64,000 nt of DNA from Anaerocolumna jejuensis DSM 15929 (GTDB lineage Bacteria > Bacillota > Clostridia > Lachnospirales > Lachnospiraceae), in the NCBI RefSeq assembly GCF_900142215.1, contig NZ_FRAC01000015.1:124001-188000 (forward strand), given 5' to 3'. Below the pieces are notes generated by a model. It had not been told where the DNA came from and searched no databases. It saw only the letters and a program-made list of their open reading frames with translations. Positions 25,348-34,530 of this stretch are shown here, piece after piece (the first letter of the stretch is position 1; each line of letters begins with the position of its first letter). Both the position numbers and the translations under genes were made by a program.

Positions 25348-26403
25348 TCAGATAAACATGAGTGCAAGTTTCTGAACATTCCGGTCATTTGACAGATATC
25401 CAATTTCCTGATTACTGCTGTCTGTCCGGTAATCTATATATTCACTGATTTTAAATGACTGGGTATCACGTTCATCCATCAGATGGTTTTCCCTATTACT
25501 TTGGTATTTATTACACACAAAGACAAATCTTTCATTGTCAGAGCAATCAATATTTCTTAACAGGCACTCTAATTTATGCACTGCTTTTTTTTCCTGTCCG
25601 GTAATAATAATCGTATGGTCTGCCGCACCCATCAGCCTTGACACATCTTCTGTAAAATCACTGATCCCGTCAACAATGATATAATCATAGTCTTTGGTTG
25701 CTTTTATACAATTCAACAGGTTAATATAGTCTTCCCCTTTGACATTCAGGGAGGGAAGGGATAGGTGAAAGGGCGGCAATATATCAAACCCTTTTGTGAC
25801 TATTTTTGATTTCACTATGTCATAGATATACTCATTTTTTTCTATCATCATCTTTTCAATACCGCTTTCCATGGCAGGCAAATCGCCAATGACACTTCCA
25901 AAGGTCTGCAGACTATCCATTCCAATAAACAAGGCCTTCTTGTGATACTTTACGATTGCCTCGCACAGCGCGGCAGAAACCGTGGTTTTACCGATTCCCC
26001 CAATTGGAGAGTACAACATAAGTATCTTTGTTTCTTCAGTATTATTGAAAGAAACTGATTTTGTGGAAGATTTGTTGATCACTTCATTATAAATCTCTTT
26101 GACACTTGTATATTTATATATCCGGTTCATTTCCGAATCCCCAGTCTTGCCATCGGAAACAACCTGTTCTGTTAACAGGAAGGTATTTCCGATATTATGC
26201 CGTTCCAGTTCCGCATCATACAATTCTTCATTGATAACAAGAATATCTATTTTTTGAGGTGTGGAAAAGAAATCCTTTAAATAATCCGGATCAGTAATTA
26301 CGATAAGATCTGCCTTATCCTCCAATTCATCAATAAATTTCCGTTCCAGCGGCAACAGATATTTCTCATCCTTATCAGCCAGCAGTATCTTTATATTTGC
26401 CAT
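25348..26403 (-). CDS. CpaE/MinD-like ATPase with receiver-like N-terminus
   Basis: A 351-residue protein. Residues 1-100 look like a response-regulator fold (NIKILLADKDEKYLLPLERK) without a clear phospho-acceptor context. From residue 125 comes a SIMIBI ATPase with a good Walker A (SPIGGIGKTTVSAAL), Walker B YDYIIVDGISDF and a later VFVCNKYQ motif. That is the CpaE/TadZ architecture, normally linked to Tad pili. Here it sits inside the T7SS operon between esaB and a DUF6382-like gene. It may position or assemble the secretion machine at the membrane. Confidence 0.8.
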   Translation of the reverse strand: MANIKILLADKDEKYLLPLERKFIDELEDKADLIVITDPDYLKDFFSTPQKIDILVINEELYDAELERHNIGNTFLLTEQVVSDGKTGDSEMNRIYKYTSVKEIYNEVINKSSTKSVSFNNTEETKILMLYSPIGGIGKTTVSAALCEAIVKYHKKALFIGMDSLQTFGSVIGDLPAMESGIEKMMIEKNEYIYDIVKSKIVTKGFDILPPFHLSLPSLNVKGEDYINLLNCIKATKDYDYIIVDGISDFTEDVSRLMGAADHTIIITGQEKKAVHKLECLLRNIDCSDNERFVFVCNKYQSNRENHLMDERDTQSFKISEYIDYRTDSSNQEIGYLSNDRNVQKLALMFI

Positions 26404-26467
26404 GTGATAACCCCTTTCCCTATGCAGTCAAACAAGATAGAATTCCGTTTCTTTGCCCGACGCTCCA

Positions 26468-27154
26468 TTATTTTTTTCTTCCAAATAAAAACCGTTTTTT
26501 CATGCCCGCAAATTTATCGTTACTTCCCATTCCTTTTAGTCCCTTATTCCCATTTTTTTTCTTACCGACCCGCTGATTCAGGCTCGCATAATCCTTAAGC
26601 TGCAAATCCTTCAAGGATGCATGGACATCCTCCAATGTAAAATCCGAATCCATCATATTCTCATAAATGGCGTTAATATAAGGATTTTGTTCATTATAAG
26701 CCTTTAATATAACGGATAAATTTATTTTCAGCTCCTTTTCAAAGATTCTGTAGCTAACATTATCTGCCTCAAAATAGATGGGCAAATAAATAAGATTTAC
26801 ACTTAAATTCTCACAGTCTATGAAAATCTGGTCCGGTGAGACCAGTATATTTTCACATTGCATAAATCCGTTGTTTTTTACAAGGATAATGGAATCCAGG
26901 AAATTAATCAGTATACTTAGAATTACATCCAGCTTCAGGCTAAACATGAGAGTTTCCAATGTCTTAAATTTTGATATGTCATAAATCAGCTTGTCCTTTC
27001 CGTTATGGCTGACCTTCGTACACTTGATAAATCCGTTTTTCTCCTGCCCCAATAAGACCTTATAGCCTACGGAAAAAAATAATTCCGGGGCTTCTAAAAT
27101 ATAAGCATGATTTTGACTGTCCTTGATTTCAACTACTTTATCCGTGAAGTTCAT
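26468..27154 (-). CDS. DUF6382-like T7SS-operon protein, possible EssB counterpart
   Basis: A 228-residue protein. Segments such as HAYILEAPELFF, IYDISKF, LILINFLDSIILV and IFIDCENLSVNLIYLPIYF resemble the DUF6382 domain of Clostridia, which has the layout of the EssB/YukC pseudokinase fold. The C-terminus is very basic (KKKNGNKGLKGM...FLFGRKK) and may contact membrane or nucleic acid. I chose the ATG at 27154, which has GGAGG 9 bases upstream. Family assignment is by pattern only. Confidence 0.55.
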   Translation of the reverse strand: MNFTDKVVEIKDSQNHAYILEAPELFFSVGYKVLLGQEKNGFIKCTKVSHNGKDKLIYDISKFKTLETLMFSLKLDVILSILINFLDSIILVKNNGFMQCENILVSPDQIFIDCENLSVNLIYLPIYFEADNVSYRIFEKELKINLSVILKAYNEQNPYINAIYENMMDSDFTLEDVHASLKDLQLKDYASLNQRVGKKKNGNKGLKGMGSNDKFAGMKKRFLFGRKK

Positions 27155-27230
27155 CCTAATTGCCTCCGTTTTATTTCCGCTGTACATATTGATATATCCA
27201 TTATCCTATAGCGCGCCGGCATTTTGCCTT

Positions 27231-27536
27231 TCAGGTCTCGGCTTTGATTTTCTTTAACCTCGTATGTTTCATAATGATGCGGTTCAATTCCTTTTCTGCC
27301 TTTTGCTCTTCTTTGGTTTCAGGTCCGCCCGGATTGGATAATATCCATAAAATGAAAGCATAAAATTTCGGAATATTTGTTTTCATTACTTCAATTTCTT
27401 CCATTGTGGGGTAATATCTAAGGGCAGAGAATTCGATATCATCCACTATTGAAAATAAGTCATTCATTTTTTCATGAGTGATGGTAACATAATTTTTATC
27501 TTTCATAATCCCGATACTTTCTTCTAAAGTCTTCAA
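27231..27536 (-). CDS. Unknown 101-residue protein of the T7SS operon
   Basis: A small helical, soluble protein (MKDKNYVTITHEKMNDLF, PTMEEIEVMKTNIPKFYAF, basic end). The likely start is TTG at 27536, because GGGAGG lies six bases upstream; an in-frame ATG at 27506 is the alternative. Its 5' end overlaps the GGDEF gene by 41 bases (11 with the later start), so translation is coupled. No family recognised. Confidence 0.6.
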   Translation of the reverse strand: MKTLEESIGIMKDKNYVTITHEKMNDLFSIVDDIEFSALRYYPTMEEIEVMKTNIPKFYAFILWILSNPGGPETKEEQKAEKELNRIIMKHTRLKKIKAET

Positions 27537-28593
27537 ATTTATCCTCCCATTCCTTTATATGTTCCTGGTAAATCGTAGTCTGGTTTTTCCCATGCTGTTT
27601 TGAATAAAATAATGCCTGATCGCATTTTTCTATTAATTCCTGGGGCATTGCACCTCTTTTGTTATTTTCAATAAGTCCAATGCTGATTGAAATAGGTTTT
27701 TTTGTTCTGGCCCATTCAATGTTATGTTCATATGTCTTTTCCTGAAAATTCTTTCTGATTTTTTCCGCAATTTTAAAAGCATCATCTTCTGTTGTTCTGG
27801 GAAAAACCACAGCTATATCTTCACCATTAAAACGAAATGCTATATCCTGGTCACGGCACGCTTTTTTTATGGTCTTCACCAGTGTTTTTAATACATAAAG
27901 TCCGAAAGGCTGTCCATATGTATCCTTCACATATTTAAAATTATCGATATTTATGATAGCGATACAAAAGGGGGCCATTAGCTGCACCTTTTCCGCTACC
28001 GTTTCATAGAAGGTACTGCTGTTATATAATCCGGTCATCCCATCCCTTTTCGATTTATCCATAAAAAAGTCTGATTTCGCACTGATTGACAGGGTTTCTT
28101 CCGTATACGTCTTTATAGTCAGTAAAAACTGTATCAGCACAACTATAAATAATATGAAATTTGTCAGAAAATTAGATTGAAAGGGAGTAATAAATATCGA
28201 GACTATAAGTATTAAAATCATAAATACTACTGTTATGACACTTTCTAATTTAACTATTTCAATATCCTTTTTTAAGGCTAAAACGAAAATTGGAATTATC
28301 AGAAATATGGATGACGGTAAAAAATTATGATATATAATAGCATCCATAACAAAATATAGCGTTATAATGGATAAGTTTATAATTAATCTTGTGTTATCCG
28401 TAATTTCATCTATGTAAATAAAACTATTTCTGCTAAACCAAAAAATTAATTTAACAGCGATTGGCAAGGCTGCAAATGCTATACTTAAGATGCTTATATT
28501 AAATAAAAACGTTATAACACTGAATAGAATTGACATTATTAAATTAATAACCATTAATTTATTTAAAAAATCATAAAATTTATCATCTTCCAT
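27496..28593 (-). CDS. Membrane protein with degenerate GGDEF domain
   Basis: A 365-residue protein with five to six membrane helices in residues 10-165 and a GGDEF-like domain in residues 180-345 (GMTGLYNSSTFYE, IINIDNFKYVKDTYGQ, ISISIGLIE). The signature that should read GG(D/E)EF is NGEDI, and the G-D pair after the YGQ helix reads GL. Diguanylate cyclase activity is therefore unlikely; binding of a nucleotide or protein is more likely. It opens the T7SS operon, with AAGGGAG before its ATG, and may be its membrane sensor or scaffold. Confidence 0.8.
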   Translation of the reverse strand: MEDDKFYDFLNKLMVINLIMSILFSVITFLFNISILSIAFAALPIAVKLIFWFSRNSFIYIDEITDNTRLIINLSIITLYFVMDAIIYHNFLPSSIFLIIPIFVLALKKDIEIVKLESVITVVFMILILIVSIFITPFQSNFLTNFILFIVVLIQFLLTIKTYTEETLSISAKSDFFMDKSKRDGMTGLYNSSTFYETVAEKVQLMAPFCIAIINIDNFKYVKDTYGQPFGLYVLKTLVKTIKKACRDQDIAFRFNGEDIAVVFPRTTEDDAFKIAEKIRKNFQEKTYEHNIEWARTKKPISISIGLIENNKRGAMPQELIEKCDQALFYSKQHGKNQTTIYQEHIKEWEDKFEDFRRKYRDYER

Positions 28594-28649
28594 TCTAAAC
28601 TCCCTTACTGCTCTGAAATATTATGAAATGCTAAAAAACAAATTTGTTT

Positions 28650-28934
28650 TTAAATTTTAACAAACAATAATGCAACATAAATTAATATTAAAACAAAAAT
28701 TATAATTACTGCCGTTATGACAGGCTTTAGATTTAATGGTGTCTTTTTCTTCCCTCTCTCATCAAACATCTCCGTAATCTTAATTCCTGAGGGTTCATGA
28801 CTTTTAAAATATTTCAGCAGCCATATTATCGTAATTATAATGACAGCAATAACAAAATACCCATAAAACAGCCTTACAACAATTATCAGATTATGTAAGT
28901 TGAAATCATTTTTTAAGTTTTGTATATCATGCAT
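28650..28934 (-). CDS. Small two-helix membrane protein
   Basis: A 94-residue protein with helices at residues 15-42 (LIIVVRLFYGYFVIAVIIIT) and 70-93 and a polar loop between. GGAGG lies 12 bases before the ATG. The 13-bp motif shared by Tad-like-locus genes lies 37 bases upstream of the start (28971-28983). It sits between the T7SS operon and the Tad-like locus on the same strand. No family recognised. Confidence 0.65.
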   Translation of the reverse strand: MHDIQNLKNDFNLHNLIIVVRLFYGYFVIAVIIITIIWLLKYFKSHEPSGIKITEMFDERGKKKTPLNLKPVITAVIIIFVLILIYVALLFVKI

Positions 28935-28970
28935 TTTTTGTTGTGTCCTCCTCTTTCGAATTCTATATAT

Positions 28971-28983
28971 TTAATATGACAGA
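28971..28983 (-). promoter_or_regulatory. Recurrent 13-bp motif, site 1
   Basis: Gene-sense TCTGTCATATTAA, 37 bases before the ATG of the gene at 28650-28934. An identical or one-base-variant word (TCTRTCATATTAA) occurs at five other gene starts in the Tad-like locus. Confidence 0.6.
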
Positions 28984-29040
28984 AAGCAGCGGAAATAAGG
29001 GTATAGAGTTGAGTTACCCGTAAGAAAATTCTATTGTAAG

Positions 29041-30102
29041 CTATTGCGTGATATAGGATGTATCTATCTTGTTGAAAATGCAATTATAATCAGGCTTAAA
29101 TCCTGCCAAAGCGGCTTCTTCCACACTGTTATAGACAGCAACTGCCTTAAGCTTTACACGATAGCTGTCTGCGATCTGGGATTCATAACAATACTTCTTC
29201 TGGTTTAATTCATTAAGATATCCGATAACACGTACTTTTTTAATTACCTTTAACCCCGAAATCTGAGCATTTCTAATTTTAGCCTGGCCGGAAAAATCCA
29301 CATCCTTCATTATTAAAATAAAGCTTGGGCTGTCAATTTTATTTAGACCGCTGGATGTCTGCTCAGAAGGAATATACAGGGTATAATCTTTGTCACTTCT
29401 TAATTCTGCTATGGCATCAATGTTATGGGTAATGGCATTGGTTATTCTTGTATTGATAGCTCTGGAAACTGTTTCACTATTCAGGGAGATACTCGCAGCA
29501 GGAACTCCGGCTTCCTTCGGACTTGTTTTAATACTGCCAAGCTCCGCATAGGAGGTTCCGTTTGTTATGCCTAAGTTATTCGCATTCACTTTGATCCATT
29601 TTTCAGAGCCCAGACGTACTGCTATTTCAGAAGCCAGCTTATCATTGTCATCATATGTCATAATGGTGTAGGGTAATTTGGGAGACCAGTTAAATTCAAA
29701 GGTATTACTGTGTGCTTCACCTGTTTCATTGACTTCTGACATAAGCGTTATGTAATAACCGTCATTTGTAGCCAATAACCCGGTAGCAATGCTGTCTTCA
29801 ATATATTTCAGATTATCATTACATATGGACATATCATAGTTTAAGCACATCATCTCTTCAAAAGCAGGCAGGCACAAACTGGGACTGAGTGTTGTCTGAT
29901 TCATATCCTGATAAGCTAATTCACTGTTAACACTTGCCAGGGAATAGTGAAAGGCCATATCTCCTGAATATTCTATGGCTTTTGATAATCTATCCGTATC
30001 ATACTCTGTGGTAGCTGTCTCCAGTTGTATATAAAAGGTCGTGAGCATAATAATAAGACAGCATAAGGCTACAAAATTAAATACCATAAGCCAGTTTTTC
30101 AA
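29041..30102 (-). CDS. Single-anchor membrane protein of the Tad-like locus
   Basis: A 353-residue protein: one N-terminal membrane helix (VFNFVALCCLIIMLTTFYI, residues 8-26), then a large extracytoplasmic domain with Cys residues. This is the topology of TadE/TadG-type minor pilins and of the other anchored proteins in this locus. TTG start with AAAGGAGG 8 bases upstream. It is the last gene of the run 35190-29041, 27 bases after the secreted Ig-like protein. No known domain recognised. Confidence 0.7.
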   Translation of the reverse strand: MKNWLMVFNFVALCCLIIMLTTFYIQLETATTEYDTDRLSKAIEYSGDMAFHYSLASVNSELAYQDMNQTTLSPSLCLPAFEEMMCLNYDMSICNDNLKYIEDSIATGLLATNDGYYITLMSEVNETGEAHSNTFEFNWSPKLPYTIMTYDDNDKLASEIAVRLGSEKWIKVNANNLGITNGTSYAELGSIKTSPKEAGVPAASISLNSETVSRAINTRITNAITHNIDAIAELRSDKDYTLYIPSEQTSSGLNKIDSPSFILIMKDVDFSGQAKIRNAQISGLKVIKKVRVIGYLNELNQKKYCYESQIADSYRVKLKAVAVYNSVEEAALAGFKPDYNCIFNKIDTSYITQ

Positions 30103-30129
30103 GACCTACACCTCCTTTATCTGCACTTG

Positions 30130-31458
30130 TTATTTAATTTTAAATTTTATGATTTTTTTATTTCCTGCCCTATCCGATACACTTAAGGTATAAGCTCCTT
30201 TTCCAGACACTTTAGCTCCGTTCCTGATTGCTTTATTATTTAATAAAGCAGACTTTATACCGGATAATCCATCACTGAATTTTAATGTGACTGCTGATTG
30301 ATATATCTTTCCGTTTTTAACCCCTGAAACAGCCGGGGCCATTTTATCAATGTTGGATATCTTAACGGCATACAAGGAGTAGTTCCCCATATAATCCAAT
30401 ATCCGGAAGGTATAGGTACCATTAGCTGTAACCGAATAAGCATTGTCAGTTAATGATTTCGTAGTCTCACTCTGATAAGTAGACCATGTATAATAGTCCG
30501 TTATCCTGGCCTTGGAGACCTTTCCTTTTGTTACAAGAATTTCTGTATATTCAAAGGGCACCTTTAAATGAATTCTTACGTTTCCTTTCGTATAATAACT
30601 TGTACTGACAGCTGCTTTCACTACATAAGGTATCTTTTTAACTACCAATGAGGTAATAGTTGTAGTGCCTTTCATAGTTATATAGTAAACACCGGGCTCC
30701 AATACTTTTGTTATCGTATTATACTGTGCTCCCTGGGAATTGTAGGCTTGTTCAACAATATTGGCATCCATTGAATTTTTTAATACACAGGCCGAACCAT
30801 ATAAATTGATATCCTTTAATTCCAAAAAATTAAAATTAATCGTTACAATGCTTTTTTCATTCAATTCGAACTTGTAATAATCGATAGGAGCCGTAATACT
30901 GAGAAATCCGGTTTCCATCTTGTTAAATGTTATTAAATTGGAAGAATCCTTGGAGGAGTTATAAATCCTTTCCGTGCTGTTTGCATATTGACCGACCAAG
31001 CAGGCTCCAACTGTTGTAAAAATATAAGAGCTGCTATTATAGCTGTTGTTTGCTTTTATGGTATAGTTAAAATAATAGGTACCGGTATCCAGTAATATCA
31101 CCTGATAGTTTTTAGAGGAAGATAAGGTCACCTGGGAGCCAACCAGATCTATCCCCTTGATATCCCGGGAAAACCAAATAACCGGACTGTTTGCTTCTGA
31201 CGAATTCCAGTTCAAATATGCCTTTATGATAGTCGGTTCTTTTATGACAACCATACCAACTCCGGATGTTCCGGTTAAGGCCGTAAATTGGTCTGTTTGA
31301 GGATATTGTAAATTATCCACAGATGAGGTGTAATTAATCGGCATTTCCAAATAAGGTGAAATATATGCCTCCACCCTCGTTTTAGGACCTGTTGCAAATA
31401 TCATTAGAAAGCTGAAGCAAACTGCTAAAATACATATTCTGAAATTAATTTTTTTCAT
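30130..31458 (-). CDS. Secreted protein with C-terminal Ig-like domain
   Basis: A 442-residue protein with a signal peptide (KKINFRICILAVCFSFLMIF, cleavage near VEA, residue 31). The body is beta-rich. The C-terminal 90 residues read like a bacterial Ig-like fold (GKIYQSAVTLKFSDGLSGIK, then GAYTLSVSDRAGN), common in surface and adhesion proteins. It may be an exported cap or adhesin of the Tad-like apparatus. GGAGGG precedes the ATG. Confidence 0.75.
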   Translation of the reverse strand: MKKINFRICILAVCFSFLMIFATGPKTRVEAYISPYLEMPINYTSSVDNLQYPQTDQFTALTGTSGVGMVVIKEPTIIKAYLNWNSSEANSPVIWFSRDIKGIDLVGSQVTLSSSKNYQVILLDTGTYYFNYTIKANNSYNSSSYIFTTVGACLVGQYANSTERIYNSSKDSSNLITFNKMETGFLSITAPIDYYKFELNEKSIVTINFNFLELKDINLYGSACVLKNSMDANIVEQAYNSQGAQYNTITKVLEPGVYYITMKGTTTITSLVVKKIPYVVKAAVSTSYYTKGNVRIHLKVPFEYTEILVTKGKVSKARITDYYTWSTYQSETTKSLTDNAYSVTANGTYTFRILDYMGNYSLYAVKISNIDKMAPAVSGVKNGKIYQSAVTLKFSDGLSGIKSALLNNKAIRNGAKVSGKGAYTLSVSDRAGNKKIIKFKIK

Positions 31459-31479
31459 ACCGTACCCTCCGATTCACTT

Positions 31480-31944
31480 TTAGTGCACCATCTTAGCCAT
31501 TGTCAAGGAATAATGTTCATCCTCAATTCCAAGAAAGATATTTAATATTTTTTGATATGCCGATTCTGATTTTTCCTTTAATTTTATCTGTACGACATCT
31601 CTTTGATTTAATAAACTGATATTATCAGCTGAAATATATGTTATATTTACAGTTCCATCACTTTCACGTGTTGCAGTCTTTACAAGCCGGTTGACCTGAA
31701 CATCTAAAACCATGCCATAAGATGATACTTTCATATAAAATTCATTTAAGTCATCATTCGTTACGGACTTTTTATCCGTTACTACATCTAAAAAGTAGGT
31801 TACTTCATTTAATAACTGCCTTCTATTCTCCATCTCTGTAACACAATAGGAGTTAACCAATGGAGCCAATATGAGCATGAAAAAAACTAATATCAGGGAA
31901 ATTATTCTCGATAAAAAACCATTCATTCTATTCTGATACTCCAA
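31480..31944 (-). CDS. Pilin-like/TadE-like protein
   Basis: A 154-residue protein with a short polar N-terminus, a membrane helix (IISLILVFFMLILAPLVNSY, residues 14-33) and a ~120-residue outside domain (EVTYFLDVVTDKKSVTNDD). The helix placement near the N-terminus fits TadE-type minor pilins. TTG start; GAGGAGG lies about 14 bases upstream, so the start is less sure than its neighbours. Confidence 0.65.
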   Translation of the reverse strand: MEYQNRMNGFLSRIISLILVFFMLILAPLVNSYCVTEMENRRQLLNEVTYFLDVVTDKKSVTNDDLNEFYMKVSSYGMVLDVQVNRLVKTATRESDGTVNITYISADNISLLNQRDVVQIKLKEKSESAYQKILNIFLGIEDEHYSLTMAKMVH

Positions 31945-32019
31945 GACAGAGTATCTTCCTCCTCTGCTCTGCTAATTAGAATAACTTTCAGAAAATCCAA
32001 GACATACAAATGCCAGGCA

Positions 32020-32478
32020 CTAATTAGTTACTGCAAAGTTGTAGTAGGCATTAGCCGTTTTACCATTGCTGTCAGTTTCATATTCATAGGTGACCAAATA
32101 TCTTGTATCTTTTTGGTCATTTTGAATGGCGCCTGCCATATATTGCCCATACATGGACAAATTCTCTTTATAGGTATAATTAATATCAAACTGGGTGTCA
32201 TGAATTTTCAGACTCTTCGGAGCCGGCATATTGGAATCCTGAATCTGGGTAACAAGCATAAGTTCCGCCTTTGACAAGCTTGCGTCATAAGAACCGTACT
32301 CTGTCAATACATATGCATTGTTTTTTATTGTTGTGTTTTTATCCTGCATATACGTTTCATTGTAACCATATGCCCTTCGGTTTGTTTCAAAGGTGGAAGC
32401 GACACCTGTAACAATACAGAGTGCCAGAACAAGCATTAGTATTCCTAAATCCAACACTTCCATAGCTTCTTTATCCAT
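32020..32478 (-). CDS. Pilin-like protein
   Basis: A 152-residue protein with an anchor helix at residues 9-28 (DLGILMLVLALCIVTGVAST) after an acidic leader (MDKEAMEVL), then a soluble domain (YKENLSMYGQYM...NAYYNFAVTN). AAAGGAG precedes the ATG. It has the same topology as the four following anchored proteins and probably belongs to one multi-component filament or base. Confidence 0.65.
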   Translation of the reverse strand: MDKEAMEVLDLGILMLVLALCIVTGVASTFETNRRAYGYNETYMQDKNTTIKNNAYVLTEYGSYDASLSKAELMLVTQIQDSNMPAPKSLKIHDTQFDINYTYKENLSMYGQYMAGAIQNDQKDTRYLVTYEYETDSNGKTANAYYNFAVTN

Positions 32479-32494
32479 TTGTATTCACACTCCT

Positions 32495-33157
32495 TTACTG
32501 GGTCCATACGGCATATAAGATGAACTCTCCAAAAAGCAGAAGGTTCTTTACTTTTTGCCCCTCAGTGTAAGTAACATTTCCTCCCTTTGTTATAGACCAG
32601 CCTGCAAAATTATATCCCTGCTTGTAAAAAGCATTTTTGGTTAAGGCTTCTCCTAAGACCGAACTGCTATTCGAATTATCATAAACAAACTCCTGGTTTG
32701 CCATATTCCCGCTGCCGCCATTTGCATCAAATTTAATCGTATAAGAATAGGGATAAATTTTTAAGTGGTATTGGCCAAGCATTTCATCATATTCCGTAAT
32801 TAGCTTCACCTTTCCCTGTAAATGCTCCAGCAGGCAAGGAGTGTCGCTTACCGTTTCATATTTACCATGGGCATTGTCGCAGATATAGCACGTTATGTCA
32901 TGAATTTCATTGGAATTATATTGTATTAGTGAATACACGGAAGCTGCCGGCAATATAGCATAATCGTAGGATAAGGATTTCAGGTTAGCATTGTCCGTCT
33001 CTATTTCAGCATCCGACATATTATCATAGACCTTGTTTCCCATTCCTTTCCCGACCTGAACTCCATATATTACATAGACAAGCAATATCGAAATGAACCC
33101 CATCATAACACCTATTTTAATAACATCAATGCCTTCATAACCTAACCCCCTCTGCAT
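32495..33157 (-). CDS. Pilin-like protein with a Listeria-Bacteroides repeat domain
   Basis: A 220-residue protein. A membrane helix (IKIGVMMGFISILLVYVIYG) lies at residues 14-33 after a short leader. The last 80 residues are an InlB B-repeat/Flg_new (Listeria-Bacteroides repeat) domain: YTIKFDANGGSGNMANQEF, YKQGYNFAGWSITKGG, ending LYAVWTQ. That domain is usual in cell-surface adhesins. Its fusion to a pilin-like anchor suggests a surface-exposed tip or minor subunit. GGAGGG precedes the ATG. Confidence 0.78.
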   Translation of the reverse strand: MQRGLGYEGIDVIKIGVMMGFISILLVYVIYGVQVGKGMGNKVYDNMSDAEIETDNANLKSLSYDYAILPAASVYSLIQYNSNEIHDITCYICDNAHGKYETVSDTPCLLEHLQGKVKLITEYDEMLGQYHLKIYPYSYTIKFDANGGSGNMANQEFVYDNSNSSSVLGEALTKNAFYKQGYNFAGWSITKGGNVTYTEGQKVKNLLLFGEFILYAVWTQ

Positions 33158-33169
33158 GTTTGCCCTCCT

Positions 33170-33628
33170 TTAGTAGGCTTTGAACCTGTATATTTTTCTC
33201 AGCTTGCTTTTATCTATGGTAACCAGGAAATTATCATATATATTATCCTTCATCACATGATTTACCAGGTAATCCTGAGTCCACAAAATAGTTGGAAATT
33301 CTACGGTTCCGGGATTTTTCAGATAGCTGAGATACAGTTCATTTGTTATGGGATATATCTTTTCATTGATGGTTATGTAGTAATCATACTTGTTGTCGTA
33401 TTTCAGTATAAATTCAACAATATCATTACCGGAAACCCTCTCTCCATGTTCAAATAAATAATCCGCAGCTTCATTCCGCAGCAATTCACCCTGATTAGTA
33501 ATCATCGCTTCCCGATTATACAAATGTCTGGCGGTTATTGAAAGAAAAAACAGGATTACACAGAAAATTCCCATGGCAGCCATATTGACTGCCATCCTGA
33601 TAACATCTTGCAGCTCTTCACTTCTCAT
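33170..33628 (-). CDS. Pilin-like protein
   Basis: A 152-residue protein with anchor helix MAAMGIFCVILFFLSITARH (residues 15-34) and a soluble domain (ADYLFEHGERVSGNDIVEFI...). The leader MRSEELQDVIRM resembles that of its neighbour MTRETLEEMITI. It lies 12 bases before the next gene. No family recognised. Confidence 0.65.
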   Translation of the reverse strand: MRSEELQDVIRMAVNMAAMGIFCVILFFLSITARHLYNREAMITNQGELLRNEAADYLFEHGERVSGNDIVEFILKYDNKYDYYITINEKIYPITNELYLSYLKNPGTVEFPTILWTQDYLVNHVMKDNIYDNFLVTIDKSKLRKIYRFKAY

Positions 33629-33655
33629 AAATAGTACCTTTCCGGCAGAGCATTA

Positions 33656-34177
33656 TTAATATCTGATAAAAGCAATCCCTGTAACAGTTCCGGAGGAATA
33701 GTTATTATAATAGGAAGGATCCGTAACATCACTTCCATTGTAAATCAGGTAAGGATGAAACAGGGCGCTTAAATCAACTCCTTTTGCCGTAGATGTCAGC
33801 ACTTCCAGGGAATAGTTCGACGGATTTTGCTCGGCATCCCCTGTGGTTAAATGAATCGGTACTCCCGTACTGTTTGGCTTGTCAACATAAATCTCAATAC
33901 TGCCGTCTCTATAGTTTCTAATTGCTTCCAGAACATCATCGGCATAAAGACATTCACTTTTATAATTGGCCGCCTCTGTTTTGGGTGAAAATCCAGTTTC
34001 ATATTTTCCAAATTCTCTATATTGCCGGACCTGATGTGCCGTTGCTGTCTTATTGTTCTTTACCTCTGCAAAGTCTTTTTTTATTCCCACGAAATTAACG
34101 ACAAAAACCAGAAAGATTGCTACCGTCAAAAACTCAACACCGATAGTAATCATCTCTTCCAGTGTTTCCCTTGTCAT
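33656..34177 (-). CDS. Pilin-like protein
   Basis: A 173-residue protein: leader MTRETLEEMITIGVEF, helix LTVAIFLVFVVNFVG (residues 17-31), then a soluble domain (VRQYREFGKYETGFSPKTEA...). It is the first gene after the 353-base spacer at 34178-34530, which holds a dispersed repeat and a terminator. AGAGGTTAAA precedes the ATG. Confidence 0.65.
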   Translation of the reverse strand: MTRETLEEMITIGVEFLTVAIFLVFVVNFVGIKKDFAEVKNNKTATAHQVRQYREFGKYETGFSPKTEAANYKSECLYADDVLEAIRNYRDGSIEIYVDKPNSTGVPIHLTTGDAEQNPSNYSLEVLTSTAKGVDLSALFHPYLIYNGSDVTDPSYYNNYSSGTVTGIAFIRY

Positions 34178-34324
34178 TTTAACCTCTTTCCAGAAAATCC
34201 AATTTCCATTTAGATATTTTTTAATCCATAGTTAAATAACAGCTTTTTTTTTCAAACTAATCCCCATGCATATCCCGAACTTGCTTGGGATACTGCTTAA
34301 ATAGGAATTTGAAAAATGCAACGT

Positions 34325-34410
34325 TTTTTCAAACTAACTGCCATGCCTTCCCAGCACGCTGCAAGATTAGGCCGAAGATTTCGCAGGCACTTGTGTAAAA
34401 ATTGCTTTTT
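34325..34410 (-). repeat. Dispersed 85-bp intercistronic repeat, copy B
   Basis: On the minus strand it starts AAAAAGCAATTTTTACAC, passes GAAATCTTCGGCCTAATCTT and GCGTGCTGGG, and ends GGCATGGCAGTTAGTTTGAA. The same order of blocks appears on the plus strand at 51183-51270. A second partial 3' module (GCATGGGGATTAGTTTGAAA) follows at 34245-34270. It lies in the leader of the pilin-like gene at 33656-34177. Confidence 0.7.
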
Positions 34411-34469
34411 AATATTCACACAAACTCCTTTCGCAAATACCAAATCCTTCTGATTTTAACACCAGATTT

Positions 34470-34503
34470 TAAAAAACGAGCTGGGAAATGCCAGACTTCC
34501 CAA
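34470..34503 (-). terminator. Terminator after the main pilin-like gene
   Basis: Minus strand: TTGGGAA, loop GTCTGGCA, TTCCCAGC, then CTCGTTTTTTAAAA. It starts 28 bases after the stop of the gene at 34531-35190, which would leave the first pilin-like gene at higher mRNA level than those downstream. Confidence 0.7.
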
Positions 34504-34530
34504 CCCATCTTTTCGTTTGTACACCTTGTA

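Noticed and set aside
28971..28983. Assigning the recurrent motif as a sigma-E promoter
   Set aside because: GTCATATT matches a sigma-E -35 box, but no sigma-E-like -10 (CATACA-T) follows at a constant 14-15 base distance in the six sites.
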